Origin: Larus michahellis
Taxonomy: Eukaryota; Chordata; Aves; Charadriiformes; Laridae
Reading direction: 5' to 3'
Length of the DNA: 64,000 nucleotides
Assembly (NCBI RefSeq): GCF_964199755.1
Contig: NC_133900.1
Span: forward strand, 73,640,727 to 73,704,726
Shown: one piece after another, positions 51,491 to 64,000 of the stretch
Position numbering within the stretch: the first letter of the stretch is position 1
Layout of the letters: every line of letters starts with the position of its first letter
Translations under genes and position numbers: made by a program
The notes under the pieces: model-generated
What the model saw: the letters and a program-made list of their open reading frames with translations, nothing else
Databases searched by the model: none
What the model was told of the DNA's origin: nothing

Positions 51491-54400
51491 TGCTGTTACT
51501 GATTGCAATAGGATTTATGTGGATTCTTCTAGTGATTGACACATGGATGTTTAAGGAGGTAAACTGTCAGCTTCATATTTAAGGGGACCTCTACTCTACA
51601 CACCGCAATGGAAATGTGTTTGTGGAAGCACTGGCTGCAGGAACTGCCAATTTGGGGCAAAAAAAATGTTCTCAGCAAGAAGTGTTATAGAATTCCTATG
51701 CCTCCATCTCTCATTTCTTGTCTAACCCCACTGCTTTCCTAGCACACATACTCATATAATCAGGCACGTCACTGCAGCACCTGGAGGTGCAGGGACAACC
51801 AGGGTAGGTCACTGTCACCTCGTCAGTGGCAGAGTGGGGAATAAAGCACATCTTGTGATTTCTGTATCTAAAATGGGCGTCCCCAGCAAATACGGTAAGA
51901 AGCTCTCTTCATGTGGGGAGAATAAAGATTTTTCTAAAAAGAAGTACAAGGCTGGCTGTTTCATTGAGGTGCAGGACATGGCAGTCAGGGTCTTGGGGAG
52001 GAATCTGGGAAGCCACTGCCCCATGCCCTGCCTTCCCCTGTCAGGGCTTCAGAGTTTAATGCAAAATGTGTCAAAATTTTTGGTTGCCCCGAGCAACAGT
52101 AGTAAGCCTTCTGCAGCTTTCAGAGGCGGCAGGCAGGACGGAGAGGGGCAGGGGGCTGCCGAGGCTCAGAAGGAGAGGGGAGGAAGGCTGGGCATTCCTG
52201 CTTGCAGTCTTCTTCAGGTTCCTGCTCCCAGGCAGAGCCTCCACACTATACTGCCTATTTTTAAGATAGCTGCATCCCGCTGCTGGCCCCTGCTTCCAGA
52301 GGGAGGGAGAGAGCAGAAGCACCAACAAACTGCCTCCCTGGAAGGCTTCATGTTCCCAGTCATTACACATCTATTAATCCCAGAAGTATACCAGTTATGG
52401 GCAGATGCCTGGGGAATGAATTAAAGGATGCCACGGGAGCCATAGGTCTGGCTCCTGACTCACACTGAACCCATGGCATCAGCCCTAGTGATTTCCTCCC
52501 TGCCTTCACGGTGCTTGGCTTGCCTGGGTCTCTCAGAGGCAGGAGGAGTTTATTTTTCTTTAAAAGAGGGAGCACGAGAGTTTGCGAAGTCTGGATTGTA
52601 CAACAGGGAAGAAAAACCCGAACATTTGACCTAGGTGTTTTACAAGGTACTGCATAAACAACCCAAAATCCTGCAGGCAGATGAGTAAAACTGAGACTGC
52701 TGAATCTCATGACCCCTGTAGGGCTGACTTCTGATTCTCAAGCCTGGTGCTAGCAGTACTGATGAGGCTCTGTTTATGCTGCTCTTCCCTCCCGTTGCCG
52801 TGCTGGGCGGTGGGTGAGCCGTGCTCAGCACCACCTCTGCACTGACAATGATGTTCAGTAAAGAAGAGATACTTTGCTTTGGTTTGATTCACTTCCCACT
52901 GCTGCTCTCCTTCCTGATGTCAAGCACACGCACATTAACAGAAAGACCTTCCTTTCTACCTTGGAAGAGATACATCCTTTATGGTCGTGATATTTTAAGA
53001 AATATTATGATTTCAAAAGGAGCAAGGCATACAGTCACCTACAGGTGTTCTGCACCTACCTTCTTACAAGGAATAGCTTGTATAGTTGTATACCAACTAT
53101 AGTTAAAACCTTCCTTATAATGATAATATCTCTGTACTAAATAATATCAGCATTCATGTGTTACTTAGAAAATATTCCCTTTAAAATGTTTTAGTATAAA
53201 AGCAAACAGAACAACTTCTTAATGCAAATAGAGATGCCAAACAGACTTTTGCAGCGTCCCAGGGGTCTCTAAACCACTGAGCAAACTGGCAGTTAGAGAT
53301 GTACTTGTAAACTCTGCTCGCAAAGGCAAAACTTGCCATTGAGGTAATACACTTAATCTGCAGAAGACACGCAACCAGTCTGCTCTTCATTACCATCTGG
53401 TGGTTGTTACATGGACTGGCATTATACATCTCAAAAAGTTACTGAGGGGAATTTTCACATCATCACCAGAAAGGAAAGGGTGCTGCAGCAGCAGTGGGCA
53501 GCACAAGGAGGCTGGTTTTGTCTTACAGGCATCATAACAGGGGCATCAGGCCCAGAAAACACTGACAAAATGAGCATGTAGGGAAGAGAAAATGAAGAAG
53601 CATCTGGTGGTACTTTAGCATTTCATCAAGTAATTTAAGTTGTACCTGAATATCATTTGCAACAGGCTTGTCAAGCGTAGTGCCCTGTTCCCTCCCACTG
53701 ACAGCAACAGCAGCTGAGACCATTTTGCAAGATAAGGTATCTTGTTAACTATTTTTAATAACTAGCTCCCAGATCTCCTTCACTACTTATCCAGAGAGGA
53801 TCTTGTAAGTGGTATCCTAGCAGGGGTCCTGTGTCCTCTGTGGTAAGCAAGAGGAAGATAATCCCATTCTACAGCTATATGGGGAGCTAACAATCTTCTC
53901 ATGCAGTCCGTGCTCTCCACTGTACAGTCTCTTTCCCTTTCCTCCCAGTGGTTTCATCAAAGGGCAACTGTAATTCAGCTCCAAAGGGACTTTTGGAAGA
54001 CATTGGTCCAATCTCCTGCTCAAAGTACAGTTAGCCTCAAAGTTAGATCAGGTGGTGGACCTCTGAGGAGGTCCTCACCCTTTTCAATCTTCTTGGAGTA
54101 TTTCTTATGAAGGAGAGTAGTCTGCTCTTAACACTGAGTAAATTAAGTACAATACCCTTTTGCTTTTACCTAAGCGTGTGATCAACAGATAACTGGTATC
54201 ACCTAAGAAGAAAGTACCTTAAGAAGACAAGTCCAGCCTAAGTATTTCGCAACAATACAAATATAACCTCTTAGCCACAGTCACACAGGGTGCTGCTAGT
54301 CTGGATACACCATGGGGTTGATCCAGTGCAGCTACAGCATCTCTTGTCTTATGCACTAGATTTCAAGAACAGCATGAAATAAAATACATTAATTACTGTA

Positions 54401-56962
54401 ATTACAAAATTCAAAAAGCCTAATACACTTAGAAATAGTTTTATGGCTCAGTTGCTTTTTGCATTTAAAGAAGATGGACTCTTCAGCTCTGCCACTGATT
54501 TCTGTGCCCTTGGATTAGTCATTTAGGCCAAGTCTTCCCAACAGGAGCAGCTAATATTAAGTGCATAAACGTGTATGAAGGCTTTTATAAGTAAGAGTGA
54601 CCCAGATCTTGCGGACGCCAAATACCCAAATCTGCATTTAAAATTTTGATTCCCAGACCTTTGTGTCTGAATTTCCTGTTCTGTAAATTGTGGAGGAGAC
54701 TTACATATGTTACAGGAATATTTGAAGTATTAATTAGTTCAAATTATCACAGTGGCTTAAAAATGTAAAGTATATAAGTACGAAGTATTATTATCAAATA
54801 GGTCAGTATTTAACCGATACTCATGTCCCCGTTAGTTTAGACATTTTGTCAACTTTGTGTCTCATTTTGGATGTTTAATACATAATCGGCTTTCTAAATA
54901 TTTCTGTGCTGGACACAGGCATCAGAGTACATGAGATTAACACTATCTGAGAAATAAACACTCCTTAAGCCAATACGCTGTCTACACGAACAGGCCTTCG
55001 CAGTCACCTCCCTGACCTCTGAGCCCACTTAGAGATGAGAAATTAAAGACTTCCACTGCTGATGGGGAAAATGAGTGGGTGGAAAACCCAGGGGACAAAA
55101 AGGAAGTGGAGTATTTTACAGAGACAAATACAGAATTCCAGGAGGCAGGCTTCACAAGATGAATGGTTTTAAAAGGATGGATAAGGTCTGCACTCATGAG
55201 CACTCTTTCTTATCTCATGGAAAACCATCTGTGTCTTCCCTGTCTTATTACTCCAGAGCAATACATGCTCTTCTCCCTGCTGCACGGTTCAGCTCACAGC
55301 CCAAAAAGATGAAGTACCAATCTACCCTGACTTACGGATGATTTAGACATCAGGGTCATTTAGGTCCTGTACCAAAACTCACTGAAGTAAACTAAAAACC
55401 TGTCAGTCACCCTGGGGATTCTGGATCAGAACCAGAAAGCGTTTTTCAATCTGAGTTCCTATGGTGTTGGGTTTTTCTCTATATTTATAATACTTTGTTT
55501 TCTTATGGCCTCATTGTTATTGTTTTTATCCTATTATACAAATATTCTAATTCCTCAGTTCCCCATCTGACAGACGGGCAGGTGATATTTTGCTTTCATC
55601 AAAGGGAGGTGGACAGGAATTTGGCCACCACTCCTGTGGCCGGCCCGTCAGACTGGTCTAATACAGAGACAATACTGAAACACATAATACAGACGTTCTG
55701 AAGTGAAAATCTTGACAATGTCCAGAAGCTGAAATGAAAAAATTAAGCCTTAATGTGCTAGGTGAAGGGAGAGAAACTCTCTGAACCAAGGAATGAGTCA
55801 CTTAAGAAGACACTTGGCAAGACAAAGGAAGACACAAAAGAGAAGTTAAGAAAGAGAAGTTAATTCATGGGAAGGATCCAAAAATCATCCCTCACAGTAG
55901 GAAGAGATGAGAGGGAAGTGCTTCCAAATTAGAAAATTAGATATATTCTTGATATTTCTTCTTTTGGCCTCTTCTGTCCATGAAACTAAGCCTTCTTTCA
56001 ACCTCTTTCACTTCTGTCCAGAGATGGTATTGGAAAATATCTGGAGCTAACAGTGCTGACATCACACAAACGCTTGCTGCTGCTCAGGGGAACAAGGGGA
56101 TGTTCCCCCACCCCTTATCTCACCCTTTACTGCTTCCTGAGCACTCAAGTTCTGCCGATTGCCCTAAAAGAGCAGTCAGGATGATTTTGCCCTCCGAGGT
56201 GGATTTGAAGGCAGCCACAAACACTTCAGTCTTTTCCAAAATGCATGCACCAATAACCCCTGCTGCTCAATCATCCCTCCCATGGGCCTCTTCTCAGAGC
56301 AGTTATCCCTGGAACCACCTCCATGCCCCTGTGCCCAACACTGCAGTGGGGAGAGATACCAACAGGGGCTGCACAACTAGTAACATCCCAGTTTTGTGGT
56401 CTGGCCGAGGAACCTCTATCTCACATCTTTGCCAGTTCTCTTTCTTATTGTTCAATTTCTTTTTTTCTTCCAATTCTTATCTTTGCACTTATTGTAGCCT
56501 TTATTTTAGGATTCTTTTTCAACTAGCTAAAAACAGCACAAATGACAGGGCGTAATCTATTTCTCAGTTTATGGACTGCTTCCAGTGACTGCTGCCAGCC
56601 CACACGACATATATAAATCATGGATTTTAGACCTGCACCCCTGCATCAATTAAAGAGATAAGTAAAATTACTTGTTGTCTTACACCTCCCTGTTGACAAA
56701 GTGACTCCCAGTTGAAGAGATTCACATGTGCTCTTTATTTCAGCAAGCAAGAAGCATCACTCATCAAATGTGCTCCTGAGACAAGAAAGGAGTGTGCAAG
56801 CAGATGTTGTGTAGGACTATTGCATTTGTTAAAATCAAGCCCACTTTGTTTTCTCCCAGCGTAGGTATGACTATACATGGCGATACATATCTAATGCTGT
56901 CATTTTCATGGCTGTAAATCTACTCAAGAGAATTTCAAAGGAATTTGCCATCAGCAAAGAAA

Positions 56963-57188
56963 TCATAGGATCATAGAATCATAGAATGGTTTGGGTTGGA
57001 AGGGACCCCAAAGATCATCTAGTTCCAACCCCCTGCCATGGGCAGGGACACCTCCCACTAGACCAGGTTGCTCAAAGCCCCATCCAGCCTGGCCTTGAAA
57101 ACTTCCATGGATAGGGTATCCAGAGCTTCCCTGGGCAACCTGTTCCAGTGCCTCACCACCCTCACAGTAAAGAATTTCTTCCTAAATC
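56963..57188 (-). mobile_element. CR1 LINE 3' fragment
   Basis: Reads on the minus strand as a CR1 3' end. On the plus strand it starts with ATCATAGAATCATAGAATGG, followed by GGGTTGGAAGGGACC, GATCATCTAGTTCCAACCCC and CTCAAAGCCCCATCCAGCCT. It matches the 3' part of the 23.9-kb copy closely and breaks off after GAATTTCTTCCTAA. 5'-truncated and non-coding. Confidence 0.95.
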
Positions 57189-59503
57189 AGTCCGTAAGTT
57201 TTCGGTCTGGCAGCTTTTACTGTTATATTTTACTGTTTTTCTAATACTCACTTTTAAATGTGAGAGGTGAAATATTTTGTAAACGTATTCTTGAAATATA
57301 ATGCAAATTGTCATTCTTGTCGCCTTTGTCCTTGGAGGCAGCAGACAACCTTGGTAATGAGTGGAAAATACTAAATGCCAACCTTTTGTGAGGCAGGTGC
57401 AACAGCAAGAGGATAGAGAATAGTTTCTATTTGCAGTGACAGTTCTTCACTCTGTTCTGGCTTTTACTCTTTAGAGTCTTACCATATACAAGCACGATCT
57501 CTTAAAAAAACAAGTATTATACAATCTCAATCAAAATGTCTTGTTTATTTTCTTACTGAAGTTGGCTGTTTGAGGAGTATGCCATTTGGAGGCTGGGTCT
57601 CCAATGCATGAAGGACATTTTCGGGTAGATCTAATCTTAAAACTGGAAGCACCGGCCAATGGAAAAGGCCAGTGTTTAGCACAAATTTTCATCCCAAATC
57701 ACAGTGAATTAAAAAACCCGAAACTTTTAATGTAAAAGTAGCTTTGAGGAAAATCTAGTTAGGACCTTCAATCTCCCCAGTAATGTAGCACAGCAAGTGA
57801 GCAGCGGCTACCGGAGACAACAAAGGAACTGGAACTACAGTTTCCATGGAAGAATTGCAAACCATACGTAGAGGCAGACAGCGATGTCACCACCCTTTAG
57901 AGTAACAAGATCACAGCACACTTGAAATTAGAAGTGGAAGTTACCTCGCCTACCTCCTGCTCAACTTCAGAGCCAAGCTCAGCTCCTGCTCTGAGCTGCA
58001 CTAGCCTCAAAGATAGATCAGCTTGCTCAGGGCTTTGAAAGAAGCATCTTTTAATTTTAAATTTCTTGAGAGTAAATAATGCAGAAATCTATCTTTTCAT
58101 AAAAGAAAAGTTCATTTTGATTAAGTATTTTCTTTCTTCTTCCTGATGAAGGAGCACTTTGATCAACATGCTTATGTGAAAATATCTCCAGAAAAGTTGC
58201 TTGTGTGACTGAATTCAGCCATTCTGTCTCTTTACTGCTAGAAGCAAACAAGCTAGGCTCTTATTTACGTGACTCAGATTCATAAGCGTACATAGCGAGT
58301 GCATCACATCACTGAAATGGGACAAAGAGGCACATTGCATTCTAGTGGTTCAGTATGGTAAAATACTTCAGAGTATGACAATACTACTCGTATTTCTCTA
58401 CTCATGACTTTTAAAAGGACTTATTTAGCCTGACAGTTTAAATAGGGTTTTGCAGTGAGCTGCTTCAGAAAACAATGAAAAGGCAAAGCTGGAGAAAATT
58501 AACTCCATTTATCAGAAAAATAATTTCTGGGCCGTTCCAGTAACAGCGTTTCATTTCTTATTCCAAAAAAAGAATCCCCTTATAAATAAAGACAGGACCA
58601 GGCCTAAAAAACATAGAAGCAAAGGTCTCAGTCCTACAAATATACACACAACTAGCCATGGTATGCATCAGCCTGTTAAAATCAAAGGAGCTGCTTGCAA
58701 TGGAAAGGTATATGTGTGCTCAGTATCTACAGGATAATACATCAGGCATTAACTCTTTCTGTCCAGCTTCACTCATCTCACCAGCACTAACAAACCTCAG
58801 TTGTTAGGACCAGTATAAAGGGAAGTACCTGAAATACCTTTTAACAGGAATCGTAACAATATCACACTTCATGTGTCTCTGTTCTTTAAACACCTCCTTA
58901 AAACCAGCCTCTGCAGTGCTGTCTACAACTGCCTGCCTTTTTTCAGCAACAGTTAAGACTACTGGCTACCTGTTGTCAATATGTCCACTGAGGCCATTAA
59001 ACTATGCAAATGCAGACAAATTGCTGCCTTCACCTTCTTCATGACTGTCTCAACACTTGTTGAATGTCTTCCTACCTTATCCTGGATGGTTTGTTCTCTG
59101 AAGCTGGGATTGTCTTTTTTGATAATCTCTGTAGCATCTGGCACAAAGACCTTAACCTTCAGCCTCTACTACTTCTCTTGAGCTAGCATCAGAAGCAGAC
59201 GGAGCTTGTGAGTCTCCCACACCTGGGATGAAGGACTTGGAAGGTCAGCAGAGCTGCTCCCCACAGGTAGCAAGGGGCAGGACAAAGAAAATGTACTGCC
59301 AGGGGGGTTCCTCTCATTAGGCATGCGGTGCTGGACTCACATGCCTTGAGAGGAAGCAAATTCTGTAATGTTAAGGCTGTTGGTTGAGTGGTGTAGACAC
59401 AAGGCTGAGTGATCTAAAAAGGCATTTCAAATGAGTGTTACAGATGTTTATCTGACATGATTAAAGACTCACTAAATTTTTCTGGCTGTAGATATTATAG
59501 CAC

Positions 59504-60098
59504 TGTCCTGGTTTGAGGTAAAACAGAACCAACTTTCTGTTCAGTAATTTTACTTTGCAGCTATGCCTCTTCTAACTACCTGAACTCTTTGAAATTAACA
59601 GCATAGTGTCATATTGTCCAGACGCTTCACGACCAGAGAGATAAGACCCGATTGTTTCTAATTTATGACATGGAATGGTATGCAGAGAGGCTCCTGCTTA
59701 TACTTATTGCTATAACAACCAAGGTCATCTAACTTTGTTATTTGCCACATTGGAAGGTCAGAAGCAGAAAAACATAGAGGGGTCGCACCTGCCTTTGATC
59801 CCAACCCGTGCACTCTTGGCTCCAGATCCAGAATCCAGTTCCATCGCCGAGTCCAGACTAGGACTTTCCCAGTGCCTGCCCGTGACATGATCGTCATCCT
59901 GGGAGCCTGACATGGTTTTGTATATCTTGTATATATTTCATTATTTTCTTTTTATCTTATTATTAATATTTCATTAGTTTGTTACTTTTTCTAAACTCAT
60001 AAACTCTCTTTCTCTCCGTCCCTCCTCTCCTTGGAGAGATAAGTGAGGGAGAGCATCTGTCGTTGGTTTCAGTGGCCAGTCCAGCCCAAACCACAACA
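59504..60098 (+). mobile_element. Solo LTR of an avian endogenous retrovirus
   Basis: A 595-bp block beginning TGTCCTGGTTTGAGGT and ending CCAAACCACAACA, the TG...CA ends and flanking motifs typical of a common bird LTR group. An AT-rich TTATTATTAATATTTCATT stretch and CTCTCTTTCTCTCCGTCCCT near the 3' end fit the usual layout of these LTRs in the plus orientation. The flanks AGCAC and AGAAC look like a 5-bp target duplication with one mismatch, which would suit an ERVL-type element. No internal viral coding sequence lies on either side, so this is a recombined solo LTR. Confidence 0.8.
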
Positions 60099-63000
60099 AG
60101 AACAGAAAGAATCCTATAGGTCTTACTATAGATTCTCTTCTCACTTTGATTATTAAAGGTGAATAACTTCAATTCACAGTTTTGACTTTAGTATTAATGC
60201 TTTAAAAGCACTGTCCTAAGTGTTTTACAGCTCTTAAAAGCAAGTAGTACCTGCACTGATCTGAAGATCTGAATTGACCTTTACAGCATATAAAGAGAGG
60301 CGATAAAAATGGGGCACAAAGAGGGCATGAGTTTAGAGCTGTACCTATTTTATTTCCGGAGGGAAGGGCGAGGGTATGGAGGCTTACTGAGAGAGCCAAA
60401 GGAACGGGCGAGGTGGTCTCCTCAGCGCGGGGCAGCATCCCACCATCTACAGATGCCACGATAACACGCAAGTTCAGCGTGACACTCCACAGCTCTTCTC
60501 GATAGCTTGCACAGTTTCCCAGTGCACTGAAATCCCCAAAGCACACTAAAATTATCTCCAGCTTGCCATTTTCTGCCATCCGAGAAGATAGCTCACAAGC
60601 TGCATTTGACTCAAGGGATTACTGTAGGTATAAAATGACAATAGCATTATCACTAAGCAGATGAAATATGTGACATATTTAATTACCTACATAAGTATAA
60701 ATAAGTCTCTATATAAGTATAAATAAATCTCTAAGTATAAATATTAAAAGAGGTTGTTTATTTGGGGTTTTTTTGGTGGGTTTTTTTTTTCGCAAATGTA
60801 GTTCAGAGTTCCTAGGTTTCACTTCATAGTTTTCAAACCCAACCATTTAGCCTAATTTTTACAAATTTGAAAATCTGATCTAAAATTTTGAATATACCTC
60901 ATCAGTATAGTTACTGCAAAATATCACCTGCTCAGTGCCAACTAAGAAAAAATGTATATGCATCCTAATTCTCATTTTTCTTTTACCTGGGGTGTATGCA
61001 GTCTGACAAGCCACACAGCCAAGCAACCAGCAGGGTACAGATGTCCGGCAATGAATAATCTGAAGATCCTGAGCTGTTTCCCATTCCATTTTCTGGGCAC
61101 GGTGTTACACTGTAATACAATTTTGCTAATTAATGATGCTGCTTTCACACTTAACACCAGTCCTGCTTCTGGCCAGTGTACCTGTTCCCACAATAGTTCT
61201 CCCCACTGACTGGAAAACTGCAAGTCCAGTTGGACACTTAGATTATTGAGTCTGCGTCTGCAAGTCCCTACTTCCAAATACTCAAATCAGTCAGTATTAC
61301 AAATACCAGCATTTTCAGTCATCACCTCCACATACAAAGAGCGCAGTGTGTGGCATACAGCTCCCCTTCTCTGTTTTGAGCAGAATCACAAAGACAAGTC
61401 TTCCCCCATTCCACATTTAACAAGGCACAAAGTACCACTAGAGAGAGATGCATAGTCACCACTTCTGCAATTTCTTTCCCCTATTTTCATTAAAAGTTGT
61501 AGTCTTCCTTCCTACAGATGTTACCCAGTGGGAAACAAGAAGAATTTCCCTTTTTTCAGTGATATTGCATTCTTTTTAAGTAGCCAACGTTGTCTGAGCA
61601 GGCCTTCTGTGTACCCTTTCTAAATCCAAATGAAAATGAGCATTGCAAAAAAGATCTTTAATAAACTGGAAACATTACTTTGTGTAAAAAAAAAAAGATT
61701 CCCTCCTGAAAGTTTATGCATGATGATGAAAAATGAGCATGCAATTGGACCAGGATGGCTTTATGAATCATGCTTTGCAATTATATTATTTGTCTTTCCT
61801 CTAGTAAGCATTCGACATGCCTCAGAATATAAAAAAAAAAAAAAAAGTCATGGCTACTATGTTAGAACTAGTCAATTTCAATTGTTTTAGTTTACTATTG
61901 TTTATATATGTTTAATCAAGATGAAACTATTCTCCACCCAAAAAGTCTGCCTTCATTAACACAGCCTAGAAAATACTTATTTACAAGATGGATGTCTATC
62001 TCATAGACAGCATAGAAATGAGTGGGAAAGGAATTTGGCGCTATCACTAGCAATGGTTTAAAGAAAAGAGATCACTGAACAACAAATACGAGCAAATAAC
62101 CATAAGAAAAGACCATAAGAGCAGAAACTGAAGCCACCACAGAAGTCTGTTTTTCTTTAATAATATTGCAAACTAGTGGCAAAAGTCTCCAAATTAATCT
62201 CCTAGGTTTTTTTAGGCAGTAAGCAGCCTGATTTCCAAAACTGCAAAGCAGCATACCTACTTATGTGCCTAAATTCTGGGGCGCTCAGCAAATTCCAAGA
62301 TGCCTAAAAGCCACGTTGGGGGCCCATCAGGTTTCACCCAGCCTGAGTGAGTGAGCAAACCCCACTGGAGGGGATGGAAAGACACACTAGTGTATTTTGA
62401 ATCAAGTTTATTGACTGCAGAAGAAGCTGCAGTTTGTAAGCCACACTCGTAAATCACACCACGAGATGTCTCATCACCTGTAAAAGCTTTTAGAAAATGT
62501 CTGTGAACAATAGTGATGCTATTTGGGCTTTGAAAGTTAGCCTCTTTGCCATGGTCACTCATTTTGGATGTCACCTGTTCTTTGTAAAAAGGCGTTGTTA
62601 AAACAGCTGCCCAAAACAACAATTATGTCACAAGGAGTATTTTTATCAAAATTATGACAAGATTCTTCCACACTGGTGGCCTGGAAAAGCATGCTATATT
62701 TTCCTAGAAAAAGATTTTCTGCAAAGAAAGCAGAACTTCAATAGTCCTTAAACTTCAGATAAAACTATTGAGCATTTCAGTTGGTAACGTGGCAGACTGG
62801 AAGTCCTGCTGTTAGTAATTTATCTTTTTCAGTCCTGGAAGCAATGGAAAACAGGTCCCACTCATGTTCCCATCATCCACCCCGTGGGGCAAAAAGGATT
62901 CTTCTTACCAGCCCTGCTGTGGAAGTGTCATGCCATGCAGCTCCTCCCTTTTGCAGTTATTGAAAGTACCGTATAGACCTCTTTGTTCCCAACCCTAACT

Positions 63001-64000
63001 GCTGTGGGATCTTTTCAGCATTATCTCCACACAGTGGGATATTTGCAGTTGCTTCAAAATCCCAGTTTGGAGCTCAGATGTCTGCAGTGATCAAGCTGAA
63101 CAAAATGCAGTTGAATTTCCACAGCATGCCACCTTCGGGAAACAGTCAATGGCACAAGTAGTCTCATTTTTGGGATGCTCAGTGGAGGAAGCTGGACACT
63201 GGTCTGCAGAAGCCAGGACAGCTCAGCTGGGAAACCTCTCAGAGGAATGGACTTGCCAAGGAGAACATCGTCACCCTCCTTGGCAGTACACTTGTTGGGC
63301 TGAGGCATCCCTAACAGCAGGAGACCTGCAGGGTAGGCTTAGCTCCGACCAGATGATAAGCTCCAGAAATGCACCTAAAGCATTTCAACCAGCAATGGGC
63401 ACTCAGTCCAGGGACTGGACTACAGTTAGGCCAGACTAAAACTGCCCTGAAATGTACAGAAAATGAATACATATAGAATAAACCCCTGCACTTGTGCCTT
63501 AAAACAGATTTTGGCAAGCCAGAGAGAGCAGTGGTCTCGCTTTGATACAGGCATATCTGACTTTCACATGGCTTATGAAAAGGCTAAAATTATCTACAGG
63601 ATATAGTCCTGCACACCATGGGACTCTAAAGGGGATTTATCCTCTAAAGGGGTAAAATGGAACTCTATAGTCCCATGAAAAATCGTAATCCAGTACTTCA
63701 GAGGAACCAGGTAACTTTATTATGGCTATATTTGACACAACTCTGAACAAAAAGATACCTTTTGGTGGACTTCTATGAGCTGCTATACCCAAGCAGCACC
63801 AATTATAATTGAACGCTACTAAAATATATTAATTGTGACTAGTAAATTTTAAAAACCTTTTTCCAAACAGCAATGCTAAAGTTGAGTTGAGCTTGGAAAT
63901 CACATTTTTCAGAAAGGACGGACTAAAATAAGAGGAAAAGAAAGGTATGTTCAGTGTGTAAGTCCTCAAAGCCAATTGAAAGTATTCATTATACTGTAAT
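60099..64000. other. Upstream intergenic region, distal part
   Basis: AT-rich sequence beyond the solo LTR. It contains the 22-base-period tandem repeat (60691-60743) and short A tracts at 61686 and 61832. No gene, exon or further transposon was recognised. Confidence 0.6.
60691..60743 (+). repeat. Short tandem repeat, 22-base period
   Basis: ATAAGTATAAATAAGTCTCT is repeated at 60713-60732 with one change, followed by a partial third copy (AAGTATAAATA). Confidence 0.85.

Larger units (their letters stand above)
46981..59503. other. Upstream intergenic region, first part
   Basis: Sequence on the 5' side of GABRA4. It contains a C16 tract (47088-47103), an AT/AC microsatellite (51454-51490), a local duplication with a 42-base period (AGGGTCTTTCACTTCCC at 50512 and its copy at 50554) and a CR1 fragment at 56963-57188. 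No exon of a known gene was recognised. The longest plus-strand frames (51834-52424, 55980-56555) lack homology-like motifs. Confidence 0.6.

Noticed and set aside
51834..52424. 196-codon plus-strand open frame
   Set aside because: No recognisable motif, no promoter or splice context, starts at a non-ATG codon; likely chance.
55980..56555. 191-codon plus-strand open frame
   Set aside because: Composition looks random and the end is a poly-pyrimidine translation; no family resemblance.

Overview
This is vertebrate nuclear DNA, almost certainly from a bird. It holds one intron-rich protein gene whose exons can be assembled exactly, and it carries several CR1-type LINE 3' ends with the terminal ATTCTATGATTCTAT-like motif, plus one solo LTR of an avian endogenous-retrovirus type. 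Base composition is AT-rich with a single sharp CpG island. There are no bacterial features: no operons, CRISPR arrays or rRNA/tRNA genes were seen.

The gene is GABRA4, the alpha-4 subunit of the GABA-A receptor chloride channel, on the minus strand. Nine coding exons run from the start codon at 46435 down to the stop at 7777. Every intron obeys GT-AG. The joined coding sequence is 1665 nt (554 codons plus stop), the length I recall for mammalian alpha-4. The exons encode a signal peptide, the extracellular ligand-binding domain with the Cys-loop, M1-M3, a long variable cytoplasmic loop and M4. An Arg sits where diazepam-sensitive alpha subunits have His.

Layout: 1-7776 is gene-free and is probably largely GABRA4 3' UTR. 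7777-46435 is the gene, with introns 8 (18.5 kb) and 2 (9.3 kb) the largest. About 45.8-47.0 kb is the CpG-island promoter, with an EGR-type site, GC boxes and a short out-of-frame uORF overlapping the start codon. 47-64 kb is upstream intergenic DNA with a CR1 fragment, a solo LTR and simple repeats. In other vertebrates GABRB1 lies head-to-head beyond this promoter, but no GABRB1 exon was recognised here.

The other long open frames in the window look like chance or CpG-island artefacts, except one that is decayed CR1 reverse-transcriptase sequence. The observations most worth checking are the overlapping uORF, the EGR site, a well-formed antisense splice-site pair in intron 2, an 18-bp-stem hairpin in intron 8 and a 40-bp perfect palindrome in the probable 3' UTR.
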